From positions 15,711,473 through 15,775,472 of the forward strand of contig CM119264.1 in assembly GCA_051294375.1 (NCBI GenBank): DNA of 64,000 nt, given 5' to 3'. The stretch is from Paraspadella gotoi (lineage: Eukaryota > Chaetognatha). Position 1 is the stretch's first letter, and every line of letters starts with the position of its first letter. Shown piece after piece: positions 54,241 to 64,000 of this stretch. Below the pieces are notes generated by a model. It ran no database searches, was not told where the DNA came from, and saw only the letters and a program-made list of their open reading frames with translations. A program made the position numbers and the translations under genes.

Positions 54241-56242
54241 CTGTTCTCTAAAATAAGATAATGTTTACTTTTTGCTGGTGTAAAAGAAAGATAAATATTT
54301 AGACTGTGATGGGGTGAATAATATTTTGTAGAATTTTGTAAGCATGCTTGTAAAATCAGACAAGCAATTATTTAAGTGACAAAAAATTTTCTTTATCCAA
54401 AAAACTTTTAAGTTTTACTAGAGTACAATTTAGCTTTTTTTTTTCAGAATCATTAAAAAGAATTTAATTTTTATTCATTCTTATGGGGTGTCATTAGTTT
54501 TAAAATTAATTATAATTTTGACTTAGTTTGACACTCACCCTGTGAAAAGATTTCAGCAAAAATAATTCTAAAATTGTATTTTGTATGTGTCCTATGATTA
54601 TGGCTTCATTTTGGTACTATTACCATCCCTTTATCTTTGTTCCTTCAAAAGATATTAGGAAAAATAAGTTTTTTCTCTCAACCTTCCTTTTAATTTCTTT
54701 TTAAATAAAAATTTCGCAATGAAAACTGGACCCATTCACTTTACCATGTTGGTTTAATATGAAAAAAAATTGTCAATAATAAAAAGAAAAATAGAACAAG
54801 CTCTAGGGACACAAGGCTTTTGGAATCTCATAATTCGAAGTACCATTTATAATGCTAACATGCCCTAATCCCGTTTGTAATTTTAAAAAAGTGAAATTTC
54901 CCTTTCATTTCTATAGTAAAAATTAGGTTTGAAAATCCTCTGGAGATGAGTAGTTCATTTCCCCTGGCTTGTTTGATAGTAAAATCTTTATCAAATGCCA
55001 CAAGAAGAAAGGAACGAGCTCTTGAGATGCAAAGCTGTCGGAATCGGGTGTTTTTACAACTGTTTTCTACCGGAATTTCTTGCAGGCTCGTTTGTAAAGT
55101 TGGGCAGTCAGATTCGAACGGAAATCTCTATTAGAAAAATGTTGAATTTTTTTTAAGCAAGATTTTCGCCTACACTATTTTACTTTCACCAACTGGAACC
55201 GAGCCAGTTCGGTTTTTCTATTCGCATATATCATTACTACAAGGGGAAAAAAAAGTTTTGTTAAGTTTAAGGGTGGTTAGGGTGTTAAGGTTAAGGGTGC
55301 CTTGGGTAATATTCCAAAAAAAATTTTTTTTTGTGCTAAAAAATATTTTTTACGTTTGTGCTCAAAAACATAAAAAAAATCTTATAAGACTCATGATCCA
55401 GACCCCACTATCAAAGAAAATTAATAAAAAAATCCGGGAAAAAAACGAATGAATGATGCGATAACGAATTATTGATGTAATAGTAATCGATTAATGTAAT
55501 ACTAATAGTAATTGATTGATATAATAGGAATTGATTATTGATGAGATGATAACCAATTATTGATGCGATGATAACCAATTATTGATACGATGATAGTCAT
55601 TCACTGATGTGATGATAATCATTCACTGATGCGATGATAGTCATTCATTGACGCGATGAGTCATTCATCATAAATAAAACGAATTCTGACTAAATCTCAG
55701 AGCCGTAAAATAAAGCGATGCAAATGAAGAATAAGGAGGTGCAGACAAAATAGCAAATCTTTATAGAAATCAATAGGAACATGAACCAAAATGCTGTTAG
55801 TAAGAAATGAAAGAAAACAGGGAATATGATGAAAAAGAAAAAAACAGAAAAAGAAAGACCGAAATTTAAGGGTAAAGTTATTAAACAAAAAAAAAAAAGC
55901 TTTGTTCGCCCCTTGGGGGTTCAAACGTGGGGACCCGTATCTCTTCTAATTATCTAAATATAATTAAATATATCCCCTTTTCATTCCAATCCATTTTGTA
56001 TAGCCAAAGTCTAACTTCATGCCAAATTTAATCCAATGTGAAAGAGTAGTTTGTGCAAAACCGATTCGCGGCTCAAAAAAATGGCACATCATTATGATTT
56101 TCTATTTTTAGTCGGATCTGCTTATAAGACACGATGCAAGTTAACGTGGCGAAGACGATGCAGAAATAAAAAAAAATTCAGTGATTAAGTACAAAAAATA
56201 TTAATGAAAAATCTTATATGGTATGAAAGATATGACTAAATA
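54241..56242. other. Repeat-rich DNA without a gene
   Basis: Holds a fragment related to R7 (55010-55130), a telomere-like GGTTAGGGTGTTAAGG cluster (55265-55310), imperfect repeats of GATGCGATGATAACCAATTA type (55455-55680) and sequence matching 36290-36480 (55715-55880). No coding region is supported. Confidence 0.6.
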
Positions 56243-56248
56243 CAGCCA

Positions 56249-57489
56249 CGGTAGGGCAGAGAGGATGTGAAAGAAACAAAAAAAGTGCCATCTCTGAAAC
56301 CTATAAATTCTTAAAGTATACCCATGAGACACTTAATGTGGTAGGTCAGTAAAATTCGATAAAGGCAGGTTTTTTTTTAAATGCTCATTAAAGTTTTTTA
56401 AATTTTTTTATAAAAATTTTTAAGTAGTTTAGTGAATATGCTTACAATTTAAATGTCTATATGTCTATCATTATCTACAAAGCATAAGCTTTAATTTGAA
56501 ACCACTCCCAACTTTCTATTACTTTTCGCTATTGAAATATAAGTAAAAATTAATTTTTTTTTTTTAAAGATTAATCAATTAGTACCATTGAACAGATTAT
56601 TTCTTAAAGATAAAAATATAAATATGTTCTTAAAATACAGTTCTACTTATTAGGCTTCAAAATAAGTTTTTTTTAATTAATAATAATTTTAATATAAAAA
56701 ATTTTAAAACTGAAAAAAATATTTTAAAAAATATTAATATATACTCTAATTAAGTATTAAAAGTTAAAGCATTATGTTTGTTAATATTTTTACACATTTG
56801 TCTATTAATAATATATATCAAATATTGAGCGAGTTATTATTATAATATAATTTTATAAATAAAATTTTTTTATAAGTAATAAATTATATAATTACTTTTT
56901 AAAGCTGGATATGATTTTGAATTAAAGTGCTCAACTAATATTTATCTGTTATTTTATTTGAGATTAAGTTTTAATTAAATATCACATATTTTTTTTTTAA
57001 AAATAAAATTAATTATCTGTATTATTTATTTTTTATAATAAATTTATATAAATTTTTTAAAAAATTTGTTTTTAGGGATTAATAAGTAGAACTGCATTTT
57101 GAGAACCTATATGTACTTTTATTTTTAAGAAATAATCCGTTTGAAAGAACTGATTGATTATTAATTTTTTTTTTTAAATTATGATTTTTACTTATAATTC
57201 AATAACAAAAAATCATAAAAAGTTGGGAGAGGTCTCAAATTAAAGCTTATGCTCTGTAGATAATGATAGATGTATAGCCATTAAAATTGTAAGCATTTTT
57301 ACTAAACTATTTAAAAAATTTTATAAAAAATTTTTAAAAACTTTAATGAGCATTTAAAAAAAAACCTGCCTTTATCGAATTTTACTGACCTACCACATTA
57401 AGTGTCTCATGGGTATACTTTAAGATTTTATAGGTTTCAGAGATGGCACTTTTTTTGTTTCTTTCACATCCTCTCTGCCCTACCGTGAC
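56249..57489. mobile_element. 1.24-kb near-complete palindrome (fold-back element)
   Basis: CACGGTAGGGCAGAGAGG at the left and CCTCTCTGCCCTACCGTG at the right; arms of about 600 bp with almost no spacer. Internal AAAGCATAAGCTTTAATTTG and CTCCCAACTTT motifs match the other fold-back elements. GACTAAATA lies at 56234 and again at 57498, a few bases outside each end; whether it is a target duplication is unclear. No transposase. Confidence 0.8.
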
Positions 57490-57529
57490 AGGATAAGGAC
57501 TAAATATTCAATATTTCAATATTTCAATA

Positions 57530-58085
57530 TTGTTGGGCAACCACATATATGTCAGAATATCGAATTATGATAAATTATGCAAAAAAACGATGGCCGTCCA
57601 TCCGTAGCAAAAAACTCCAATTACTCGTGATTGGATGGATGGATTGAAATGAAATTATGTGTGTGGGTAGGGAAGTGTGTGATTGAGCTGGAAATCAAGT
57701 TTCGATGGAATCGTCTGAGTGAAAATGGAAAAAACAAAAAACCTGTTTCACTAATTGATTATGCTTCTTTTTATTTTTATATTAAATGTAAATGTGAAGA
57801 GACAGTAATTATTGATGTGTTAGTGACAGAAACGTTCAATATAAGCAGTCCCTGAGCTTCGGATCAGGCTGTAACACCATGTTACAGGCGGGTTAAGCGC
57901 CCCGTCCCTCTTAACTGCCAGACGACCACCGGGCTAGAACCCCGGACCTTTGGGTTGGGAGGCAAATGACTTGCCTCCGGCACCAATGGCCGCTGATGAA
58001 CGGTTGGTGGATTTTAGTCCACCATAAATGCAAGATATATTAATTAATCAAATAATTAATCAGTTAATTAGTTAATTAATCAATT
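57530..58085 (+). mobile_element. HINE-like repeat H, partial, split by a SINE
   Basis: GAATATCGAATTATGATAAA, GATTGGATGGATGG, GGTAGGGAAGTGTGTGATTG and AGTTTCGATGGAATCG units run to TAAATG at 57795. After the SINE the sequence resumes AAATGCAAGATATATTAATT. Confidence 0.75.
57796..58021 (-). mobile_element. tRNA-derived SINE (family S2), copy 2, with 6-bp target duplication
   Basis: Same sequence as 18625-18852. TAAATG flanks both sides and occurs once in intact H copies, so the insertion is clear. Head on the right: GGCCATTGGTGCCGGAGGC, B box GGTTCTAGCCC. Confidence 0.82.
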
Positions 58086-58132
58086 AAATAATCAGTCGAT
58101 TAATCAATCAATTATTAAATCAATCAATTACA

Positions 58133-59330
58133 GGGTAGTGAATCAAAACTTAGAATAGAATTTACCATTAGATTTCAATGGCAAAAACTTATTGAAATTT
58201 ATTTTATAATACATCAAAATAATCACTGATGTTTTCTCTCTCTGATATAGGTTTTATTTTTTTATGCTCGAACAATACTCCACGGTATTGAGAAGAACGC
58301 AAAGTTGGTTGAATTTGCTCCGCGCCGGATTTCAGCTTTAAACCACTACTAAAATATGTTAACATTCCTAGTATTATGTTATATAATTAAAAAGGTTATT
58401 AAGAATAGGAATAACTAGTATTCTAGGTTGGGAAACCGTGCACTAAAGGCCAGTCTATTAGAGCCATATATAAAGGTGCTGCAAGCAATAATTGAATTAC
58501 CTCCATATGCTAAAATGAAAATTCTAAAGAGAGCAAATGAAGAACTCAATTTAGAAATATATACTGGGAGATGTTTTCTTTATTACCCTATGGCCATTAA
58601 GCTGCAGCAGTTTGAGAAGTTATTTTTATCCTTGATTACTAAAAGCAATTTTAAGATGCTGTAAAATTTTTTTTTTCTTAAGTTCACACTGTAGTGGCCT
58701 CTCTGGCTGAGTGCGATCTCTGTAAGCTTATGAAAACAATAACTAATGAAGTTGGGACTCTATGTATAAAATATCAAGTTAATAGCAAAATGCAACCTAC
58801 TGCAGCGTCAGATAAAATAAAATATTTCTTTGTATTTTTGCTACTGGGTGAAAAACCATTGCTGCAGTCTACTATAGAGTACTGAGATTCCATTTCTTGA
58901 CATTTATGAGAGGCAATACCCTTGGGTTTAATATGTATGGCTGTAACAATGGGCTTTATTGCTAACAGCTGAAGAAAAATATGAAGATTTCAGATGCAGC
59001 AACATTTGGATTTTTGACTGAAGGATTTTCGGGCTTGATATTATCCAATATCCATATTAAATTACCCTTAACTGTGCTTAGTAGGGCGTTTTAAAGGGGG
59101 GCACCCATATCACTTTTAACCAAAATATGATAGGCTAGGATAAACCGTTTCTGAGCTACGGCCCAATCTTTCAGAATTTTTTATGAAGAGCAGCTGTGAT
59201 TCTTTTGGGTGCTGTGGCAGGTGTTGTTTTTGCAACAGCGATTATCGCATGGCATTAATAGTTAGAAAAAGGTCTGATTTAAGTATCTCCAATTCAATTT
59301 TTTTATTTTAATACAAACAATAAGTCATAA
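58133..59330 (+). repeat. Dispersed repeat R6, copy 2, with decayed protein-like frames
   Basis: Starts ACAGGGTAGTGAATCAAAAC. Frame 58428-58664 reads GNRALKASLLEPYIKVLQA, then MKILKRANEELNLEIYTGR and PMAIKLQQFEKLFLSL. Frame 58694-58885 reads ASLAECDLCKLMK, then PTAASDKIKYFFVF. The copy at 16945 keeps the same words with stops, so these derive from a repeated gene, probably of a mobile element. Family not recognised. Confidence 0.6.
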
Positions 59331-59590
59331 AATAAAAAAAAGTAATACAGATTTTCTAAGTTTTGAATCCCTACCCAGTATTTATCTATTAATTATTCAA
59401 TCAATTTATTTATCAATTAATTATTTAATCAATCAAGTAATCGTTATCGGCATTATTGTCGTCGTCGCAATCATCGTCGTCATTGCTTTTGTCGTGGTTA
59501 GTGACGATAAGACCAAACTAGTGGCTGCGCCAATACATGTAAATCGCTTTCAAAGGCTTAAGCTGAACTGTTACTGCGGCAATAATAATA

Positions 59591-60370
59591 TTTTTAGTCG
59601 GATCAGCAGATCCCAACTCTATAATTCATTTTGTCGGTCCGTCGGTCCGCCCCCTCAATATTGTCGGGCACACACTTATATCATGTCAGAACATCGAATT
59701 ATGATAAATTATGCAAAAAAAATGATGTACGTCCGTCCGTCCCACCTTAGCAAAAAACACCAATTACTCGTGATTGGATGGATGGATTTGAATGAAATTT
59801 TGTGTGTGGGTAGGGAAGTGTGTGATTGAGCTAGATATGAAGTTTCAATGGAATCGTCCGAGTTTAAATGGAAAAAACAAAAAAATATATTTGACTATTT
59901 GAACACCAATTGCTCATGAGTGGATGGGGCAATTGACCTTGAATTTGGTATGTAGGTAGAAAAGTGTGTGATTAAGCTGGAAATCAAGTTTCGATGGACT
60001 CATCTTAGTGGAAATAAGTTTACATGGAAAAAACAAAAAACCTGTTTCACTAATTGATTATGCTTCTTTTTCTATCAAATATAAATGCAGGATGTATTAA
60101 TTAATCAAATAATTAATCAATTAGTCAATTAATTAATAAATAATTAATCAGTCAATAAATAAGTCAATCATTATCGGCATTATTCTCATCGTCGTCATTG
60201 CTTTTGTCGTGGTTATTGACAAAAAAATCTAAAAAAAAACATTTGGGATCAAATTAATTAATTGCCTAATTAATTAATTAATTAACTTGAATAATTCAAT
60301 TATTAATTAATGAATTACCGATAATTATCGTGGACAGATCCGACATTGTTTGCTCAAACTTGTTTTAAAT
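59591..60370 (+). mobile_element. HINE-like repeat H, near-complete copy
   Basis: TTTTTAGTCGGATCAGCAGA (hairpin shortened), GTCGGTCCGCCCCCTCAAT, GTCCGTCCGTCCCACCTTAG, two units of about 150 bp, ATTAATTAATC repeats and terminus GGACAGATCCGACATTGTTT. The frame at 59494-59829 is a shadow. Confidence 0.8.
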
Positions 60371-61436
60371 TTGCATCATTTTTTAACTTTTTCATTTTTT
60401 TATATTTTTCAGCTTGTATCCATTTTTTAGCTTGCAATTTTTTTTTTATCATTTTTTTAGCGTGCATCATTTTTTCAACTTGCATCATTTTTTCAACTTG
60501 CATCATTTTTTCAACTTGCATACCATGATGGAGAAAAAAGTGTCGCGTTTTGGAAAAGCCAGTTAATTTTATTGTCAAATATATTTTTTGGCTAATAAAT
60601 AAGTTTTAATAGGTAATATGACCTCCCTAAGACTGAATAAAATAATTATTTTTCAACAGAATTAAATTATTCAATGCATTCAAAAGAGGTTATCTAACTG
60701 TTTACACTTCTTTTTGATTAAGAGAACTACTCATATTATTGTTAAAATTATATCTCTGACATGCTATTTTTTATCAGAATTGGGGCAAAAAATTGTCCTT
60801 AGCAAGCAGTGAAAAAGAGTGATCCTCTATAAAGTAAACCATGCTTGAGTTGTTCATTGTCTTTCACTTCAACAAAATTTTTATTTTTTTATTTTTGGAC
60901 TTGTTTGATACTTGATTCTGATAATACATCCAAAAGTAAATAAAAATGATAACTTTGCTTACAGAAAGGTTACCCGGAACCTTATAACTTTTATTGATAC
61001 TTTGCAATTTAAAAATAATATTCTGTAACATCTACAGCATCAATGTATTTTTAATATTGCTTTTTTTTTACATATGAATTAAGATTTATCCCTGAATCTA
61101 TCCTAATAGAGATAATGCAATAACCATTTGAAATAAGACTGAGAAAAGGCAGGGATTTTTAATAGTATTAATTAAACTAAAAAGTAATAAAAAAGAACCG
61201 GAAATGAGTATAAATAAAAAGTATAGATATAAAAAGGATAACAATGAAGGAAGCATTTTTTTGGACAACACATTTTTTTTCCATGGAACTCCTGTATTTT
61301 TTGTCATACATAAATGAGTCACAGCTTATATGAATCACAAAAGGCCAAAGTTTCTTAATATCTAAATTTTATTTTTTGATTCTTACATTAAAATTCAAAA
61401 AAATAACTGGAAAGTACCTCGACACTTTTTTTCTAG
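60371..61436. other. AT-rich DNA without a gene
   Basis: Starts with GCATCATTTTTTCAACTT-type repeats (60456-60522). The rest is AT-rich with no supported feature. Confidence 0.6.
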
Positions 61437-61652
61437 CATAATTTTTTCAACTTGCATAATTTTTTCAACTTGCATAATTTTTTCAACTTGCATAATTTTT
61501 TCAACTTGCATAATTTTTTCAACTTGCATAATTTTTTCAACTTGCATAATTTTTTCAACTTGCATAATTTTTTCAACTTGCATAATTTTTTCAACTTGCA
61601 TAATTTTTTCAACTTGCATAATTTTTTCAACTTGCATAATTTTTTCAACTTG
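61437..61652 (+). repeat. 18-bp satellite, about 12 near-perfect copies
   Basis: Unit CATAATTTTTTCAACTTG. Because 18 is a multiple of three, long open frames appear on both strands (MQVEKI or HNFFNL repeats), but these are a product of the period. Confidence 0.97.
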
Positions 61653-62327
61653 AAAAAATTATGCAACTTTTAGCATTTTTTTAACTTTCAACTATCTAGT
61701 TATCAAGTTCAATGGAATGAAGCAGTGAGGAAATTGAAATGTGTGTCCATTTTTTTTGTTTTATATCGATTCAAATATTTTTTGTTTGAATTTGCATTTA
61801 ATCACGATTTACTACAATATGCAAGTTAGATTTTAATACTTTTTTATTAATTTTTTTGATAGTAAGGTCTGGCGAGATCATTATACTTTGAAGATTATGT
61901 TGCATGCTGCGAAAGGAGTCCATAAACAAAGCAACAAGAAATATTTTCATATTTTGCAAAAATATAAAAAAAATTATTTTTAAAAATATTTACGATAAAA
62001 AAATTAGAAAAGATATATTAAAACTAAATTTCATTGCTATTTTGCTTTAAAAACGCTCTTTTGTTTGTGGAGCCATCTGGTATATTAAGACCAAAACAAG
62101 AAAAAAATTGGCTATTTTGTGTAAAGCAATGCAAGTGAAGATCTAGTGGGTGCAGACAGAAGAGCAAATTTCTATAGAAAGGAAATAAATTGCTAAAGCA
62201 AAACAAACATTTCGGATCAAATTAATTTATTTATTAATTACCGCTAATGATCGTGCGAGTGGAAATGAGTTTAAATGGAAAAAACAAAAGTCATATTTAC
62301 TTGAAGCATTTTTACATATATATTATA
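61653..62327. other. AT-rich DNA with repeat fragments
   Basis: Contains the GTAAGGTCTGGCGAGATCAT fragment (61860) of the 7640-type repeat, the GCAAATTTCTATAGAAA fragment also seen at 36340 and 55755, and a short H fragment (62240-62300). No gene. Confidence 0.6.
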
Positions 62328-63049
62328 TGTTACGAAATAACTATCTTTATATCACGAAGAAATCCAGCTTCTCCTCCTTCTCCCGATGCTCTTTTGTCTT
62401 TTTTACTGACACAAGAATTGCCAGCTTTTCAGCGATTACAGAGACATCTTTCTATTTAGACTTGTTATATATATATACTTAAGTACAGATTCCGTGGCGG
62501 ATTCTGATTGGTTCATCGGATTTCGATAGATTTTAATTACGATTTATCGATGTGAACGATCAGATCTGTCATTCTTGCTCTTTCAGTTCTCTGAAAATCT
62601 CGGAATCTCTAGTTTTTAGAAACTATTTGGTAATTGCTGGATTGGTGGACTTTCCTGTGAGAGAAGCAACTTTTTGTTACTATTTTGGCTTCAGAAACAA
62701 GTAAGAAAGATTCTTTAAACTTTATATATATATTTGCTGAGTTTGTATTAAATGTTTTGTTATCCTTTCCCCAGGACGTCTAACTTTACACAACTTCCCT
62801 TTACACAACTTCACCTTTAACTTCACTTCAACTTCAACTTTAACTCTTACAACTTTAAAGTACTATTTGTTAAGTCCTGGGCTTCGCCTTTGTGGCCGAG
62901 TGTCGTCCTCATCTATTGAGCGTCATAGACCGGCGCCATCGTCTCCTCTGCGCCATTACGCCACAAATACCAACGCTTTATTTGGCGTAGAGTTAGCCCA
63001 GAAAAATTAGCAAGTCAATGAAACCACTCTCCGAACTTAGTTCAAAACA
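62328..63049 (+). mobile_element. Solo LTR (family L) with 5-bp target duplication
   Basis: Starts TGTTACGAAATAACTATC and ends TTAGTTCAAAACA, so has TG...CA ends, 722 bp. TTATA flanks both sides (62323-62327, 63050-63054). It has a TATATATATAC box at about 62468 and GC-rich CGCCACAAATACCAACG near the 3' end. No internal gag-pol is present. TGTTACG ends and 5-bp duplication fit Ty3/Gypsy-type LTRs. Confidence 0.85.
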
Positions 63050-64000
63050 TTATATATATATATATATAATACTCATAATTATTATATTGATTAAAAATTG
63101 GATAGATAAATTGAAATGAAATTTTTTGTGTTGGTAGGAAACTATGAGATTAAGCTGGATATTAGACACATTTTTTCCACTGAAAATTGTTATGGAAAAG
63201 GTATAATTCTTTTCGTATTTTAGGGCTATACAAAATAAATGCATTTTTCGTACATTTTTTTTAATATCTCGCCTTTCCCAGAGGCATTAAAGTGCCACGG
63301 GCGTCAAAATAATTGATTTTCAGCAATTTCTGAGGTTTTTCATAAATTTTTTTAGATAATTATAAAAATAATGATAAAATTTGTATTATCTGTTATACGT
63401 AAATGTTGTCTGAAATATTTAATTGTAATTTAAATAATCTCAAACCGTTATTGGGAATTTTTAATAATATATTAAAACCGGAAGTTAAGTTATTGGCATG
63501 AACTTTTTTTTAAAATTGAAAAATTGAGATCACAGATTCAAATACTTTTAATTGCTTTAAGAAAACTGGCAAAGACCAAGTTTTAAAAATTAAAATAATA
63601 ATGGATTTCATAACAAAAAAATCAGTAAAAAAGGGCCATAGATAAAATTGTGACCAAAATGGCCGCTGCCGTTTTAAAGTTTTAAAAGTTTAAAAGTTTT
63701 TAACTTTTTTGCTTTGGGGTGGTCGCGACAGGTCGTGTGTGATGCATATCATATCCCTGCAAAAAGCAACTCGAATTTGCTTAGGATTATAGGTAATTGC
63801 AGTTCTATCATCGTAAACACGAGGCATCGCCAGTTTTCCCATTTCAATACAAGTGTCTTTTTCGCATCTTTTGCGATGACTTCAATGCGTACTCCGCGGT
63901 CACGTCAAAATAAGAGTGGCACGCTTAAATAGTTACATCAAAATTCTTGTACGAATCTTGTTCAGCCTTGCACTTGTCGCAAAGAGAGAGATCTTCCCCT
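63050..64000. other. AT-rich DNA to the window edge
   Basis: (TA)n at 63050-63069, a short H-like fragment near 63105-63165, then no recognised feature. Segment 63700-63940 is GC-richer, with a 72-residue frame at 63714-63932 that I do not recognise; it may be an exon of a gene beyond the window. Confidence 0.4.

Noticed and set aside
57965-58000. CTGATGA in SINE S2 as a hammerhead core
   Set aside because: No GAAAC partner or stem II follows; the match is chance within the SINE head.
61395-61666. Open frames of repeated MQVEKI, CKLKKL or HNFFNL on both strands
   Set aside because: They follow from an 18-bp tandem unit without stops; no start context, splice sites or homology.

Overview
The window looks like AT-rich nuclear DNA of an invertebrate animal. 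It has spliced genes with introns of 0.1-14 kb and a dense, nested load of eukaryotic transposons: Penelope-like elements with GIY-YIG and hammerhead ribozymes, Tc1/mariner, fold-back elements, Helentron/HINE-like repeats, a solo LTR and tRNA-derived SINEs. Nothing is prokaryotic: no operons, Shine-Dalgarno sites or CRISPR. I cannot name the species; an arthropod or other aquatic invertebrate is a guess. Four runs of N (2409-2600, 24197-24206, 39563-39572, 54216-54240) show a scaffolded draft assembly.

The one clear gene is inosine-5'-monophosphate dehydrogenase (IMPDH) on the + strand. Eight exons from 8567 to 39444 splice in frame to 496 residues plus a stop. They carry the catalytic-loop Cys, the NAD- and IMP-binding Asp residues, the flap Arg-Tyr and the CBS pair. 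Only about 20 N-terminal residues are missing; they must lie upstream, possibly near 1902 or in the 192-bp gap. Introns are full of repeats, especially intron 3 (13.9 kb).

Weaker coding signals on the - strand (789-1010, 44792-44885, 46531-46973, 53619-53683) suggest pieces of one or more unrecognised genes.

Region by region: 1-2.4 kb, possible exons or promoters; 3.4-4.65 kb, an inverted cassette bounded by hammerhead motifs; 7.0-7.6 kb, a dead Tc1 transposase; 8.5-39.4 kb, IMPDH; 10.0-15.0 kb, a Penelope-like element into which a 3.5-kb fold-back transposon with 8-bp target duplications has inserted; 20.5-21.3 kb, a second hammerhead cassette; 26.7-27.2 kb, a reverse transcriptase fragment; 30.46-32.95 kb, a large palindrome; 34-36 kb, HINE-like repeats and a nested MITE; 40-46.4 kb, LTR and HINE-like copies; 47.27-53.08 kb, a near-identical 2.9-kb direct duplication that may be an assembly artefact; 56.25-57.49 kb, a third palindrome; 57.5-64 kb, HINE copies, a SINE, an 18-bp satellite and a solo LTR with 5-bp target duplications.

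The most interesting material is the set of ten hammerhead-ribozyme-like motifs, two pairs of which bound inverted cassettes, and two HINE-like families whose terminal hairpins keep the same fold with different sequence. Hammerheads in Penelope-like elements are already known as a class; the cassette layouts here may not be.
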